Assembly: GCF_003991585.1 (NCBI RefSeq)
Contig: NZ_PQSP01000001.1
Coordinates: 248,001 to 312,000 of the forward strand
Source of the DNA: Saezia sanguinis
GTDB lineage: Bacteria > Pseudomonadota > Gammaproteobacteria > Burkholderiales > Burkholderiaceae_C
Direction: 5' to 3'
DNA: 64,000 nt
The translations under genes and the position numbers were made by a program. The number at the start of each line of letters is the position of its first letter. Position 1 is the stretch's first letter. The notes under the pieces were generated by a model. That model had not been told where the DNA came from, made no database searches, and saw nothing but the letters and a program-made list of their open reading frames with translations. This document shows positions 43,117-52,307 of the stretch, one piece after another.

Positions 43117-44289
43117 ATGACCGATATGAAAAAACGTACGTTCATCAAGCTGGCCACATTTTCAGCCGTGGCCGGTGCTGCCGGTATGCTGGTGGGGTGT
43201 GGAGATTCTGACAAGCCGGCTGCATCCGGCTCTGGCGCCGCACCGGCTTCAAATCCGCAGCCGACTCCGGCTCCTGGTAATGAACCGCTGAAGGTCGGCT
43301 TTGTGTATATTGGCCCGGTGGGTGACGGTGGCTGGACGTATTCGCACGATCTGGGGCGCAAGCATATTGTGGATGTGTTTGGCGACAAGATCAGCACAAC
43401 GTATGTTGAAAGCGTGCCGGAAGGCCCGGATGCAGAACGTGTGATCCGTGACCTGGTAGACCAGAAATGCAAGTTGATTTATGCAACGTCATTCGGTTAT
43501 ATGGAGCCGATGGTGCGGGTGGCGGCGGATCACCCTGAGGTTTATTTTGAACATTGCACCGGTTATAAAACGTCGGCCAATATGCGTGTATATGACCATC
43601 GCTTGTATGAGACAGCGTACCAGGCCGGTGTGGTGGCGGCTTACATGACCAAAACCAAGGTGCTGGGGTTTGTCGGCACCTTCCCGATTCCTGAAGTGCT
43701 GCGTAACATCAATGCATTCACACTGGGGGCACGCAGTGTGGATCCGGAAATTCAGGTCAAGGTGGTGTGGGTGAACAGCTGGTACGATCCGTCCAAGGAA
43801 GGTGAAGCAGCCAATGCGCTGTTCAATGGCGGTGCAGATATTCTGCTGCAAAATACCGATTCGTCCGCAGTTCTGCAGGCTGCTGCCAAGGCCGGGCGCT
43901 TTGGTTTTGGCTGGGATAGCGACATGACCAGTTACGCACCGGAAGCGCATCTGGGATCCTGTGCATTGAACTGGGGTGTGTATTATGAAAAATCAGTCAA
44001 TGACGTGCTGAACAACACCTGGCAGAGCGGCAGTTTCCGCTGGGGTGCTAAAGAAGGCCTGGTGCAGTTTGTCAGTGTATCTGACAAGGTGGGTGAAGAA
44101 GCCAGGCAACGTCTGCAACAGGTGCAAGGCGGCTTGAAAGACGGTTCCTATAGCGTGTTCAAAGGTCCGATTGTTGACAACACCGGAACAGAGCGTTTGC
44201 CGGCCGGGCAGATTGCCGACGATGAGTGGAACAGCAAGGTCGACTTTTTGGTGCAGGGTGTGGAAGGTAAGGTACCTTCAGCCAGTTGA
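43117..44289 (+). CDS. BMP-family substrate-binding lipoprotein
   Basis: 390 aa. Signal peptide MTDMKKRTFIKLATFSAVAG with lipobox MLVGC at about residue 28, a Pro/Ala linker, then the PnrA/Bmp fold (VGFVYIGPVGDGGWTYSHDL; FGDKISTTYVESVPEGPDAE). It delivers nucleosides or purine-like ligands to the permeases. The KKRTF start may indicate Tat-like export. ATG 43117 has GGAG nine bases upstream. Confidence 0.9.
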   Translation: MTDMKKRTFIKLATFSAVAGAAGMLVGCGDSDKPAASGSGAAPASNPQPTPAPGNEPLKVGFVYIGPVGDGGWTYSHDLGRKHIVDVFGDKISTTYVESVPEGPDAERVIRDLVDQKCKLIYATSFGYMEPMVRVAADHPEVYFEHCTGYKTSANMRVYDHRLYETAYQAGVVAAYMTKTKVLGFVGTFPIPEVLRNINAFTLGARSVDPEIQVKVVWVNSWYDPSKEGEAANALFNGGADILLQNTDSSAVLQAAAKAGRFGFGWDSDMTSYAPEAHLGSCALNWGVYYEKSVNDVLNNTWQSGSFRWGAKEGLVQFVSVSDKVGEEARQRLQQVQGGLKDGSYSVFKGPIVDNTGTERLPAGQIADDEWNSKVDFLVQGVEGKVPSAS

Positions 44290-44344
44290 TTTCTGATGAT
44301 GCAGGGTACAGGTGGCGGACAAGTATCTGTACCCAACTGAATTG

Positions 44345-44389
44345 AAGCATGGACGAAGAGAGCAGGTTTCTCTGATGCCATGCTTTTTT
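44345..44389 (+). terminator. Terminator of the ABC transporter operon
   Basis: Stem AAGCATGG/CCATGCTT followed by TTTT, 56 bp after the lipoprotein stop. The loop is 25 nt with internal complementarity (GAGAGC...TTTCTC). Confidence 0.8.
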
Positions 44390-44437
44390 CACAGGATGTT
44401 ACAGATGCATGAAGCCCCTTTTGCCCATGCAAAAGGA

Positions 44438-45760
44438 CTAAGGGGCAGCATCTTCCTTTTCAGTTGCATCATATGCCATTGAATGTGTCCTGCCTTTGGC
44501 CTGGCCATGGTTCGATTGTGAGCGGTCGGTTTCTTGTGAGGCGAAGGTGTCATGTCCTTTGCTGTCGGGTTGATGTTTGTGGTGACAGAAACAGGGCAGG
44601 CAAAGCACCAGTATTGCGAGGATGAAACTGTAAGTGATAATCGGCCAGGCAGTAGAGCCTGGCAGAAGTATGATGGCAAGCGTTCCCACCCCACCCAGCA
44701 CCAGACCGCCCAAACAGAAATAGACCGCGGTAACGGTTCCGGCGATATGATCAAAACCCCGGAGTGCACCGTTGGGGGCAACTGAGACGGCAGTGGCTAT
44801 ACCGGCGCCGATCACCCACATGGGGGCGATGAAGCCAAATGTGGACTCAGGAGCGAGCACCTCTCCAAGCGCCAGCAGTAATGCCCCGGCGATCAGGCCG
44901 TACATTCCCGCTCGCAAGGTATTCAGATTTCCCCAGTGAGAAGTTATCTTCCCCGCAAATCGTGACGTTGCCATCATTGCTATGGCGACGGTTGCAAATA
45001 GCAAACTGAAATTCAGTTGAGACACACCTTGCCGCTTCATCATGAGCCATGGCGCGGTAGAGAAAAAAACAAAAAAACTGCCCATCCCTGCGCTGTAGCA
45101 GAGCGTGTATAAGCAGAAGTTCAGATTTTTCACAGGAAGCAGCAGTTGTGTCCATTGCAGCTCGGCGACCTGTTGTCGCCGGGTTTCTGGCCAAAGCCGC
45201 CAGGCGATGATCACAATGGTGAGCATTGCGGCTCCCAGCGTACCAAATATAGCGCGCCAGCCTAGCCAACTGTCAACCAGCGTTCCTAACAGCGGGCCTG
45301 CCGCGGGCACTATCGCCAGCATGGAGGCCAGCAAGCCATAGATGATGTTGCTTTCGTCACGACCTGAATAGATATCGCGCACAGTCGCGAAAGTGGCAAC
45401 GAGGCATGCTGAGGCACCACAGGCCTGGATAACCCGCAAGCTCAGAAACACCGATGGAGACGAAGTTGTCGCCAGACCGAATGATGCGACTGCGTAGCAG
45501 ACTGCACCACCCAATAACACCGGGCGGCGGCCTAACCGGTCTGACAAAGGGCCGAATAAAAGCTGACCGGCTCCCAGCAGGATCAGGTATAGCGTCAGGG
45601 TGAGCTGAATCGTACCGGTACTGGCACCAAGTGCATCGGTCATGAGCGGCACCACGGGCAGGTACATGTCCATGCCCAGCGATGCCAGCAAATCAAACGG
45701 GGATAACAATAACAGAGTGGCAGCAAGAGAATACTGCCAGGAATTTTCTTTTGAGCACAT
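44438..45760 (-). CDS. cmlA: CmlA/FloR-type chloramphenicol efflux MFS transporter
   Basis: 440 aa, twelve membrane segments. It resembles CmlA closely as I remember it: LLLLSPFDLLASLGMDMYLP, TIQLTLTLYLILLGAGQLLF, GPLSDRLGRRPVLLGG, ACGASACLVATFATVRDIY, ALRGFDHIAGTVTAVYFCLG. The C-terminal 45 residues form an unusual hydrophilic His/Asp/Ser-rich tail. Drug-proton antiport of phenicols is the expected function. It lies in chromosomal context, without insertion sequences or integron parts nearby, and carries its own attenuator. Confidence 0.85.
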   Translation of the reverse strand: MCSKENSWQYSLAATLLLLSPFDLLASLGMDMYLPVVPLMTDALGASTGTIQLTLTLYLILLGAGQLLFGPLSDRLGRRPVLLGGAVCYAVASFGLATTSSPSVFLSLRVIQACGASACLVATFATVRDIYSGRDESNIIYGLLASMLAIVPAAGPLLGTLVDSWLGWRAIFGTLGAAMLTIVIIAWRLWPETRRQQVAELQWTQLLLPVKNLNFCLYTLCYSAGMGSFFVFFSTAPWLMMKRQGVSQLNFSLLFATVAIAMMATSRFAGKITSHWGNLNTLRAGMYGLIAGALLLALGEVLAPESTFGFIAPMWVIGAGIATAVSVAPNGALRGFDHIAGTVTAVYFCLGGLVLGGVGTLAIILLPGSTAWPIITYSFILAILVLCLPCFCHHKHQPDSKGHDTFASQETDRSQSNHGQAKGRTHSMAYDATEKEDAAP

Positions 45761-45787
45761 AAAACCATTTCCTTAAATCAAGGATCT

Positions 45788-45856
45788 GGCGGCGCTCTCA
45801 TAGGGCAGGTGAGTTTTGAAAACGCCGCAACAACCGAAAAACGTGGTTGATGCGGC
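45788..45856 (-). promoter_or_regulatory. cmlA-type translational attenuator hairpins
   Basis: On the minus strand directly after the leader-peptide stop: a stem GCCGCATCAACC/GGTTGTTGCGGC (45856-45845 with 45835-45824, one mismatch). A competing pairing joins GCGGCG (45828-45823) with CGCCGC (45794-45789). Ribosome stalling on the leader peptide could switch between them and change access to the cmlA start region. Confidence 0.6.
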
Positions 45857-45886
45857 TTATTTGTCTGCTTTTTTGGCTGTGCTCAT
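45857..45886 (-). CDS. cmlA attenuator leader peptide, 9 aa
   Basis: ATG 45886 to TAA encodes MSTAKKADK. The leader peptide of inducible cmlA genes is MSTSKNADK as I remember it, so seven of nine residues agree. It lies about 97 nt before the cmlA start. A drug-stalled ribosome at this peptide is the known induction mechanism for cmlA. Confidence 0.75.
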   Translation of the reverse strand: MSTAKKADK

Positions 45887-45958
45887 GTTCAGGTTATTTT
45901 GCGAATGAATTTGTATCGTAACCGCTTTTGATGTGAAGCGGTATGCAAATTTTAGCCT

Positions 45959-45986
45959 TTGACATAATTATATTTTTATATATAAT
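45959..45986 (+). promoter_or_regulatory. Sigma-70 promoter of the arsR operon with overlapping palindrome
   Basis: TTGACA (45959-45964), 16-bp spacer, TATAAT (45981-45986). An inverted repeat ATTATAT...ATATAAT (45967-45986) covers the spacer and the -10 box, a likely operator for the ArsR product encoded 35 bp downstream. Confidence 0.75.
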
Positions 45987-46020
45987 ATAAATGAATATAA
46001 TGTATTTTGATGGAGTGTTG

Positions 46021-46377
46021 ATGTCAAAAGCTGAAACAAATTTATCCGCTTTATCCGACAGTACTACCCGCACTGACGTGTCTAAAGAAATGCGTGCCCA
46101 CGCACAAGAGGCGTGTGCCTTGCTGAAAACGCTGGCCAATGAAGACCGGCTGATGCTGCTTTGCCAGTTGGTTGCCGGCACTTACCATGTGGGCGAGCTG
46201 GAAGCGCTGTTGGGAATCCGGCAGCCTACGTTATCGCAACAGTTGGGCATATTGCGTAAAGAAGGGCTGGTGCAGACGGAGCGTAAAGGGAAGTTCATGT
46301 ATTACAGCATTGCCGAAGGTCATGCATTGCGTGTGATGCAGACCTTGTGGGAAATTTTCTGTGCCAAGACAGAATGA
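46021..46377 (+). CDS. ArsR-family transcriptional repressor
   Basis: 118 aa winged HTH: HAQEACALLKTLANEDRLML, VGELEALLGIRQPTLSQQLG, GLVQTERKGKFMYYSIA. Cys residues at ACALL and LLCQL could form a redox or sulfide sensor as in BigR/SqrR, which fits the downstream genes better than arsenic sensing; that is inference. ATG 46021 follows TGGAGTGTTG. Confidence 0.82.
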   Translation: MSKAETNLSALSDSTTRTDVSKEMRAHAQEACALLKTLANEDRLMLLCQLVAGTYHVGELEALLGIRQPTLSQQLGILRKEGLVQTERKGKFMYYSIAEGHALRVMQTLWEIFCAKTE

Positions 46378-46477
46378 TGCAGACAGAAAAATATTCGATG
46401 AACCTGTGTTGTTATGTGGTTTGAAAAAAGGTGTTGAGGCACCTATCAACCTATCAGTTTAAATAAAAGGATGATTT

Positions 46478-46672
46478 ATGAGTAAGAATGTGTGCGGAAT
46501 TGATCGCATCTGGCGTATTGTTTTAGGGGTGCTGCTGGTTGTGTTGACGCTGACTGGCGTTATCGGCTGGTGGGGCTGGATTGGGGTTGTGCCGATTGTG
46601 ACGGGCAGCATTGGCTGGTGTCCTTTTTATATGCCTTTCCGGTTCAGTACCTGTAAAGGCCGAAGAGGCTGA
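46478..46672 (+). CDS. DUF2892 small membrane protein (YgaP-like TM domain)
   Basis: 64 aa. MSKNVCGIDRIWRIVLGVLL, two membrane helices and WCPFYMPFRFSTC match the DUF2892 pattern, often next to rhodanese and ArsR genes. Follows arsR by 100 bp, with AAAAGGATG before the start. Confidence 0.82.
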   Translation: MSKNVCGIDRIWRIVLGVLLVVLTLTGVIGWWGWIGVVPIVTGSIGWCPFYMPFRFSTCKGRRG

Positions 46673-46719
46673 GGCGTTTTGAATATTGAAAGCAGTGGTT
46701 CAATAAGCAAGGAATTAAC

Positions 46720-47076
46720 ATGGATAATTATTTTCAGAATCTGACACGGGATATCAATAAAAATCTGGAAGCTTTTCGCAAGGGCCAGCCTGATGTCATG
46801 AAAGGGTTTGGCGCGCTGGCACAGGCCGCGACAGCCGATGGCGCACTGGATGCGAAAACCAAGGAGCTGATTGCCCTGGCCTTAGGGGTGGGTGCGCGCT
46901 GCGATGGTTGTCTGGGCTTTCACAGCAAGGCACTGGTGAAGCTGGGCGCCACGATGGAAGAGGTTCAGGAAACGCTGGCAATGGCAGTGTACATGGGCGG
47001 AGGGCCGTCCCTGATGTATGCGAGCAATGCGCTGGCGGCGTTCAAGGAGTTTTCTGCCTTGCAGCAGGCTAAATAA
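46720..47076 (+). CDS. AhpD-like carboxymuconolactone decarboxylase family protein
   Basis: 118 aa. The motif ARCDGCLGFHSKALVKLGAT contains the CxxC and His typical of AhpD-type peroxidase partners. All-helical; probably oligomeric. Third gene of the ArsR-controlled group, suggesting a thiol- or peroxide-related task. Confidence 0.85.
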   Translation: MDNYFQNLTRDINKNLEAFRKGQPDVMKGFGALAQAATADGALDAKTKELIALALGVGARCDGCLGFHSKALVKLGATMEEVQETLAMAVYMGGGPSLMYASNALAAFKEFSALQQAK

Positions 47077-47175
47077 CGGTTGATTTTTGACTGTGGCTTC
47101 ACCAGCATGGCGTTGCGTTTCAGCATGCCGTTGTGCCTGAAACTTGCGGATAGCAGAGCTTTCAAGAAGCCGGCG

Positions 47176-47215
47176 GGCCCACACTGCAGCTTGATAATGC
47201 GGAAGTGGGCCTTTT
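47176..47215 (+). terminator. Terminator of the arsR operon
   Basis: Stem GGCCCAC/GTGGGCC followed by TTTT, 100 bp after the AhpD-like gene. Confidence 0.75.
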
Positions 47216-47270
47216 GCGTTTTCAGGTGATATACAATGATTTGGTTGGCTGACTTTAAAGTGGATATTTC

Positions 47271-48119
47271 ATGAGCACTGATCTTGCACCTGCGTCGCAG
47301 GCGGTTAAAAACTTCGGTTTAATCCTCATTGGCGATGAGCTGCTTTCAGGGCGGCGCGCTGACAAGCATTTTCCGAAAGTGATTGAGTTATTGGCCGAAA
47401 GGGGGCTTCAGCTAAGCTGGATGCATTGTGTCGGGGATGAGCCACAGCGTATCATCGAAGAGCTTCAATGGGCTTTTGAGAGTGGCGATATTGTGTTCAG
47501 TTGCGGCGGTATCGGGGCGACGCCGGATGACCATACCCGCCAATGCGCAGCACAGGCGCTGGGTGTGCCGCTGCACCTGCATCCGGATGCCAAGCCTTTG
47601 ATTCTGGAGCGTGCGCGTGAAATGGCACAGGAGCGGGGTTATGCATTCGATGAAAGTGCGCCTGATACATTGCAGCGGCTGAACATGGGGGTGTTTCCTG
47701 AAGGGGCAAGCATTATTCCCAACCCTTATAACAAGATTCCCGGTTTCAACGTACACGATGTGCATTTCATGCCGGGGTTCCCTGTCATGGCCTGGCCGAT
47801 GATTGAATGGGTGCTGGACCATTATTATGCAGGCCAACTGCAGCCCATAGCGCATGCGGAACGTTCCATCATTGTCTACGGTATGGGCGAGGCTACGCTG
47901 ACGCCACTGATGGTGCATCTGGAAAAAGTATTTCCCGGTATCAAGATATTCAGCCTGCCCAGTGTCAACCATCCGGTGCATGGTGCGCACATTGAGCTGG
48001 GCGTCAAAGGTGCACCGGAACTGGTGAACCAGGCTTTTATGACGATGTTGTCTGAATTGAAAGCCTTACCTGTGCGTTTAGGCCCTGAATTGGTTCAAAA
48101 GCACAATACAGGTGCGTAA
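47271..48119 (+). CDS. Molybdopterin-binding-domain protein (CinA N-terminal/MoaB-like)
   Basis: 282 aa. MoCF-biosynthesis fold: FGLILIGDELLSGRRADKHF, FSCGGIGATPDDHTRQCAAQ. The second half (PYNKIPGFNVHDVHFMPGFP) resembles the standalone CinA N-terminal proteins of betaproteobacteria, without the C-terminal deamidase. The exact substrate is unknown. ATG 47271. Confidence 0.78.
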   Translation: MSTDLAPASQAVKNFGLILIGDELLSGRRADKHFPKVIELLAERGLQLSWMHCVGDEPQRIIEELQWAFESGDIVFSCGGIGATPDDHTRQCAAQALGVPLHLHPDAKPLILERAREMAQERGYAFDESAPDTLQRLNMGVFPEGASIIPNPYNKIPGFNVHDVHFMPGFPVMAWPMIEWVLDHYYAGQLQPIAHAERSIIVYGMGEATLTPLMVHLEKVFPGIKIFSLPSVNHPVHGAHIELGVKGAPELVNQAFMTMLSELKALPVRLGPELVQKHNTGA

Positions 48120-48128
48120 AATCAATAT

Positions 48129-48145
48129 TGCACCAATATGGTGCG
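48129..48145. promoter_or_regulatory. NtrC-binding site upstream of glnA
   Basis: TGCACCAATATGGTGCG matches the NtrC enhancer consensus (GCAC-N7-GTGC type). It lies about 100 bp upstream of the sigma-54 promoter, a normal enhancer distance. Confidence 0.85.
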
Positions 48146-48231
48146 AAAATGTGCTGCAAGCAAATGTCTTTCGTTATGCTTTGGCCTGAATGCCCTGTGT
48201 GACATTACCGACAAAAGGGATAATGCCATGG

Positions 48232-48247
48232 TGGCATGGTTTCTGCT
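48232..48247 (+). promoter_or_regulatory. Sigma-54 promoter of glnA
   Basis: TGGCATGGTTTCTGCT: GG and GC are exactly 10 bp apart, as required for -24/-12 elements. Start of glnA is 69 bp downstream. With the NtrC box this gives nitrogen-limitation control by the ntrBC genes 3 kb away. Confidence 0.8.
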
Positions 48248-48315
48248 TTGCTTAAAGGTATTGATAGCGTGATGGACACGCAATATTTTATTTTTCCAGT
48301 CAAGGAGAGGTTGAA

Positions 48316-49731
48316 ATGGCCAAGACAGTCGCAGACGTGATGAAGCTCATCAAAGAAAATGAGGTTAAATTTGTAGACTTTCGCTTTGCGGATACACGGG
48401 GCAAGGAGCAGCACGTCAGCGTGCCGATTTCGCACTTTGACGAGGATAAGTTCGTATCGGGCCATGCTTTTGACGGTTCGTCCATTGCGGGCTGGAAAGG
48501 CATTGAAGCATCAGACATGCTGCTGATGCCCGACCCCAATACGGCCAATATTGATCCTTTTTACGAAGAAACCACGTTGTTCATGTCGTGTGATGTGCAC
48601 GAGCCGGGTGATGGCAAGGCTTATGACCGTGACCCGCGTTCATTGGCACGGCGTGCAGAGGCTTATCTGAAAGCATCCGGTTTTGGCGATACGGCATTTT
48701 TCGGACCGGAACCTGAATACTTCATTTTTGACAATGTGCGCTGGGGTGCGGACATGTCTGGTGCCTTCTTCAAGATTGAAGAGTATGAAGCGCCCTGGAA
48801 TACCGGTGCACAGTTTGACGGTGGCAACAAAGGGCATCGCCCAACAGTGAAGGGCGGGTATTTCCCGGTTGCGCCAGTGGATACCACGCAGGATTTGCGT
48901 GCTGAAATCTCGCTGATTCTGGAGTCTTTGGGTATTCCGGTTGAGGTGTTCCACCATGAAGTGGCTGGTGCTGGGCAGAATGAACACGGCACCAAGTTCT
49001 CCACCCTGGTTGAACGTGCTGACTGGACCATTTTGCAGAAGTATGTGACTTTCAATGTGGCTGCTGCCTATGGCAAAACAGCGACGTTCATGCCTAAGCC
49101 TCTGGTTGGCGATAACGGCTCGGGCATGCATGTGCACCAGTCGATCTGGAAAGACGGCAAGAATCTGTTTGCCGGCAATGGCTATGCAGGCTTGTCTGAT
49201 ACCGCGTTGTACTACATTGGCGGTGTGATCAAGCATGCACGTGCACTGAACGCCATTACCAACCCGACCACCAATTCGTACAAGCGTCTGGTGCCTGGGT
49301 TTGAGGCCCCGGTTAAACTGGCTTACAGCGCACGTAACCGTTCAGCGGCGATCCGTATTCCTTATGTGGCCAGCGAAAAAGGCCGTCGTGTAGAGGTCCG
49401 CTTCCCGGATCCGATGGCTAACCCCTATCTGGCATTCTCTGCGTTGCTGATGGCCGGTCTGGATGGCATCGAGAACAAGATCCATCCTGGAGAGGCTGCG
49501 ACCAAAGATTTGTACCACTTGCCGCCGGAAGAGGATGCAAAGATCCCGACAGTGTGCCACAGCCTGGACGAAGCCTTAGGCTATCTGGACAAGGACCGTG
49601 CGTTCCTGACCAAGGGTGGTGTGTTTACAGATACCATGCTGGATGCTTTCATTGAGCTCAAGATGGGTGAAGTTACACGCATGCGCATGGCAACGCATCC
49701 GGTCGAGTTTGACATGTATTACTCGCTGTGA
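48316..49731 (+). CDS. glnA: Glutamine synthetase type I
   Basis: 471 aa, normal length. Converts glutamate, ammonia and ATP to glutamine. Landmarks: [31 protein letters not shown], the metal/ATP region [23 protein letters not shown] and the adenylylation tyrosine in [11 protein letters not shown]. Therefore regulated by GlnE as well as transcriptionally by NtrC. GGAGAGGTTGAA precedes ATG 48316. Confidence 0.97.
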   Translation: MAKTVADVMKLIKENEVKFVDFRFADTRGKEQHVSVPISHFDEDKFVSGHAFDGSSIAGWKGIEASDMLLMPDPNTANIDPFYEETTLFMSCDVHEPGDGKAYDRDPRSLARRAEAYLKASGFGDTAFFGPEPEYFIFDNVRWGADMSGAFFKIEEYEAPWNTGAQFDGGNKGHRPTVKGGYFPVAPVDTTQDLRAEISLILESLGIPVEVFHHEVAGAGQNEHGTKFSTLVERADWTILQKYVTFNVAAAYGKTATFMPKPLVGDNGSGMHVHQSIWKDGKNLFAGNGYAGLSDTALYYIGGVIKHARALNAITNPTTNSYKRLVPGFEAPVKLAYSARNRSAAIRIPYVASEKGRRVEVRFPDPMANPYLAFSALLMAGLDGIENKIHPGEAATKDLYHLPPEEDAKIPTVCHSLDEALGYLDKDRAFLTKGGVFTDTMLDAFIELKMGEVTRMRMATHPVEFDMYYSL

Positions 49732-49772
49732 TCATGAACAAGCGTTCATGCTGCTGATGAAATGCAGCACCA

Positions 49773-49800
49773 AAGCAGCCCTTCAGGGGCTGCTTTTTTT
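49773..49800 (+). terminator. Terminator of glnA
   Basis: Stem AGCAGCCC/GGGGCTGCT with loop TTCA and seven T following, 42 bp after the glnA stop. Confidence 0.92.
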
Positions 49801-49898
49801 ATATATGGCACAAGGCGGGCACGGGATAAAACACCACGAAACGGCATATCGTATTAGAATGAAACATTGATATTGTCTCTGAAATGGGGTGATCAGTT

Positions 49899-50381
49899 AT
49901 GCGTAAGATTTTCTGTTACCTGGTGTTATCCAGTGCCTTGATGATGGCTTCACATAGCTGGGCCCAGCAAACTTGGCGCTGCCCGGGCAATGTCTATACC
50001 AACGATTCAACGGAAGCCCAAAAAATCGGGGACTGCAAGCCGCTGAACAGCGATACGGTGACGGTGATTCCCGGACCGGAGCCTTCCCAGACCCAGAATG
50101 GGGGTTCCAATGCTGATGCGGATGCGGAACGCCAGCAGAATGCAGGTCAAGAAGATGCACTGAAGAGCCAGATGCGCGCAGCGCTGGAAGCGCAACTGGA
50201 GCAGAAAAGGCAGGAGCTGGATAAGCTGCAGGCGGAGTATAACAATGGTGAGCCTCAGCGTATGGGGCCAGAATTCCGCAATTATCAGCTTTATCTGAAC
50301 CGGGTCGAGCGTTTAAAGAATGAGATCACCCAAAAACAGCAGGAAATGCAGCAGATTCAGGAGCAGTTGTCCACGCTCTGA
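49899..50381 (+). CDS. Secreted coiled-coil protein with WRCPGN motif, copy 1
   Basis: 160 aa. Signal peptide ends SWAQ at about residue 23. A short DUF4124-like domain (TWRCPGNVYTND...KIGDCKPL) carries two Cys that may form a disulfide. A Gln/Asn-rich linker and a C-terminal coiled coil (EQLEQKRQELDKLQAEYNNG) follow. Tandem paralogue of the next gene; role unknown, periplasmic. Confidence 0.72.
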   Translation: MRKIFCYLVLSSALMMASHSWAQQTWRCPGNVYTNDSTEAQKIGDCKPLNSDTVTVIPGPEPSQTQNGGSNADADAERQQNAGQEDALKSQMRAALEAQLEQKRQELDKLQAEYNNGEPQRMGPEFRNYQLYLNRVERLKNEITQKQQEMQQIQEQLSTL

Positions 50382-50527
50382 TTGAGGCGGCGCTTTTACA
50401 AAAAGCGCCATTGGGCACAGCAACGAGAATGCGGGAATTGTGCATATTTTGGCACCGATTTATCCCTGTGGTTTTGATGAATCAGCTTACAATGAAAGCC
50501 TATTGTTGACATAACATCTTTTCCGAC

Positions 50528-51085
50528 ATGAAAAAAGTTTTTATTTTGGGCGTTATTTGCCTTGCTATTCAAGCCGGTTCTGTCAGTTGGGCGCAAAGCA
50601 GGGCTTGGCGCTGCCCCGGAAACTATTACACCAACAGTTCCGAGGAGGCGCGCAAGATTGGCGGCTGCACCCAGTTGGACGATAGCAAGATTACCATCAT
50701 CAATCGGGGTGGTAGTGGTAGCAGCAGCGGCGCCAGCAGGCCGTCCACCGGGGGCGGCTCTACCGGAACTTCTTCTGGTGGTGCATTGCGGGTGGATTCA
50801 TCAAATGGCACGTCAACAACTCCGGCACCCAGGCTGGTGACGCCGGGTGAGCAGCAAAGCCGTGACGGTGATGCTCGCCGGCTGCTGGAACTGGAGTTGA
50901 GTAACAAACAAAATGAGCTGGCGATGCTGCAGCGTGAATATAACGATGGCAAGCCAGAACGTTTGCTCAGCGAGGCGCAGGATGATACGCAATACCAGAA
51001 CAGGGTGGAGCGTTTGAGCAGAGAGATTGAGAGCAAGGTGGCAGATATCAATGCCATTCAAAATGAGCTGAATCGCCTGAGATAA
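50528..51085 (+). CDS. Secreted coiled-coil protein with WRCPGN motif, copy 2
   Basis: 185 aa. Same layout as copy 1: signal peptide to SWAQ, AWRCPGNYYTNSSEEARKIG with GGC, a longer Gly/Ser linker, and a coiled coil (LSNKQNELAMLQREYNDGKP). Copy 1 is followed by the hairpin GGCGCTTTT/AAAAGCGCC (50389-50409), so the two may be separate transcripts. Lies between glnA and ntrB, where it interrupts the usual glnA-ntrBC order. Confidence 0.72.
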   Translation: MKKVFILGVICLAIQAGSVSWAQSRAWRCPGNYYTNSSEEARKIGGCTQLDDSKITIINRGGSGSSSGASRPSTGGGSTGTSSGGALRVDSSNGTSTTPAPRLVTPGEQQSRDGDARRLLELELSNKQNELAMLQREYNDGKPERLLSEAQDDTQYQNRVERLSREIESKVADINAIQNELNRLR

Positions 51086-51099
51086 TTTAAATCAATTGA

Positions 51100-51139
51100 C
51101 GCGGCTGCAAAATGCAGATGGTTTGGCAGCCGCGATTTT
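51100..51139 (+). terminator. Hairpin between copy 2 and ntrB
   Basis: Stem CGCGGCTGC/GCAGCCGCG followed by ATTTTC. A weak terminator or a 3'-end stabiliser; ntrB starts only 10 bp later. Confidence 0.6.
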
Positions 51140-51148
51140 CGCAGCACT

Positions 51149-52204
51149 ATGCCACCACCTTACGACTGTTTCGATTTGCTGGCAACGATGGTGATGGTCA
51201 TTCAACCGGATGGCAACGTGCTGCATGTCAATGCCGCATTTGAAGATGCCTATGGGCTTTCTGCCCGTGTCATGCCGCAGCTTAACGTGACTGATTTGCT
51301 GCACGATACGACTTTGCAGCAGGTGTTGCAGGCAGTGGCACAAAACAAGGTCAGCAGCAGCCAGTTTGAGGATGAGTTGAAACGGCCTTTGGGGCAGTCA
51401 AACCTTCCGGTTCAGGTGATCATCGGACATTCGGGGCATGAAAACGAGCTGGTTGTGGAGATGCTGGCTATTGAGCAGCAGACTCGTTTGGAGCGTGAGG
51501 CCAGGCTACTGGAGCAGTCACAGGTCAACAAGGAGCTGATCCGCAATCTGGCGCATGAAATTAAAAACCCGCTTGGTGGCATTCGTGGTGCAGCCCAGTT
51601 GCTGCAAATGGAGATGAATTCGCGTGAACTGATCGAGTATACGCGGGTGATTATTCACGAGGCCGACCGTTTGCAGGCACTGGTTGACCGCTTGCTGGAG
51701 CCGCATCGTAAAGCCCAGGTGCTGGAGGCGGTGAATGTTCATGAGGTTTGCGAGCGGGTTTGTGCGCTGATTCTGGCTGAGTTTCCGAACGGGCTGAAAA
51801 TTGTGCGCGATTATGACATTTCGATTCCTGAATTGCAGGCTGATAAGTCGCAGTTGATTCAGGCGGTGCTGAATATTGCTCACAACGCGGCACAGGCATT
51901 GTCTGAGAAAATAGAGGCAGGCGATGCGGTCATGGAATTCCGTACCCGTGTGGCGCGCCAGGTGACTTATGACAAGCGTCGCCACAAGCTGGCATTAGAA
52001 TTGCATATCATTGATAACGGTCCAGGCATTCCAGATGATATTCGCGATCGGATCTTCTATCCACTTGTTTCCGGTAGGGATGGCGGATCTGGTTTAGGAT
52101 TGACACTGGCGCAGACATTTATTCAGCAGCACCAAGGCTTTATTGAATGTCATAGCGTTCCTGGACAGACTGACTTTACGATTTATATTCCGTTATCAAC
52201 CTGA
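51149..52204 (+). CDS. ntrB: Nitrogen regulation sensor kinase NtrB
   Basis: 351 aa, cytoplasmic. PAS domain (about 1-110), then the H-box NLAHEIKNPLGGIRGAAQLL, N-box VLNIAHNAAQAL, and G-boxes DNGPGIPDDI and GGSGLGLTLAQTFI. It phosphorylates and dephosphorylates NtrC under control of PII. ATG 51149 has no clear SD. Confidence 0.93.
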   Translation: MPPPYDCFDLLATMVMVIQPDGNVLHVNAAFEDAYGLSARVMPQLNVTDLLHDTTLQQVLQAVAQNKVSSSQFEDELKRPLGQSNLPVQVIIGHSGHENELVVEMLAIEQQTRLEREARLLEQSQVNKELIRNLAHEIKNPLGGIRGAAQLLQMEMNSRELIEYTRVIIHEADRLQALVDRLLEPHRKAQVLEAVNVHEVCERVCALILAEFPNGLKIVRDYDISIPELQADKSQLIQAVLNIAHNAAQALSEKIEAGDAVMEFRTRVARQVTYDKRRHKLALELHIIDNGPGIPDDIRDRIFYPLVSGRDGGSGLGLTLAQTFIQQHQGFIECHSVPGQTDFTIYIPLST

Positions 52205-52307
52205 AATAGAGTTTGTGCTTTGAAGCTGCAGAGTTGCCGTAGATTGTGACCGGCATCCTGTTATCATCAGCAACAGGGGCAGGCTTTCAGGGCATGTGAG
52301 ATACGCC

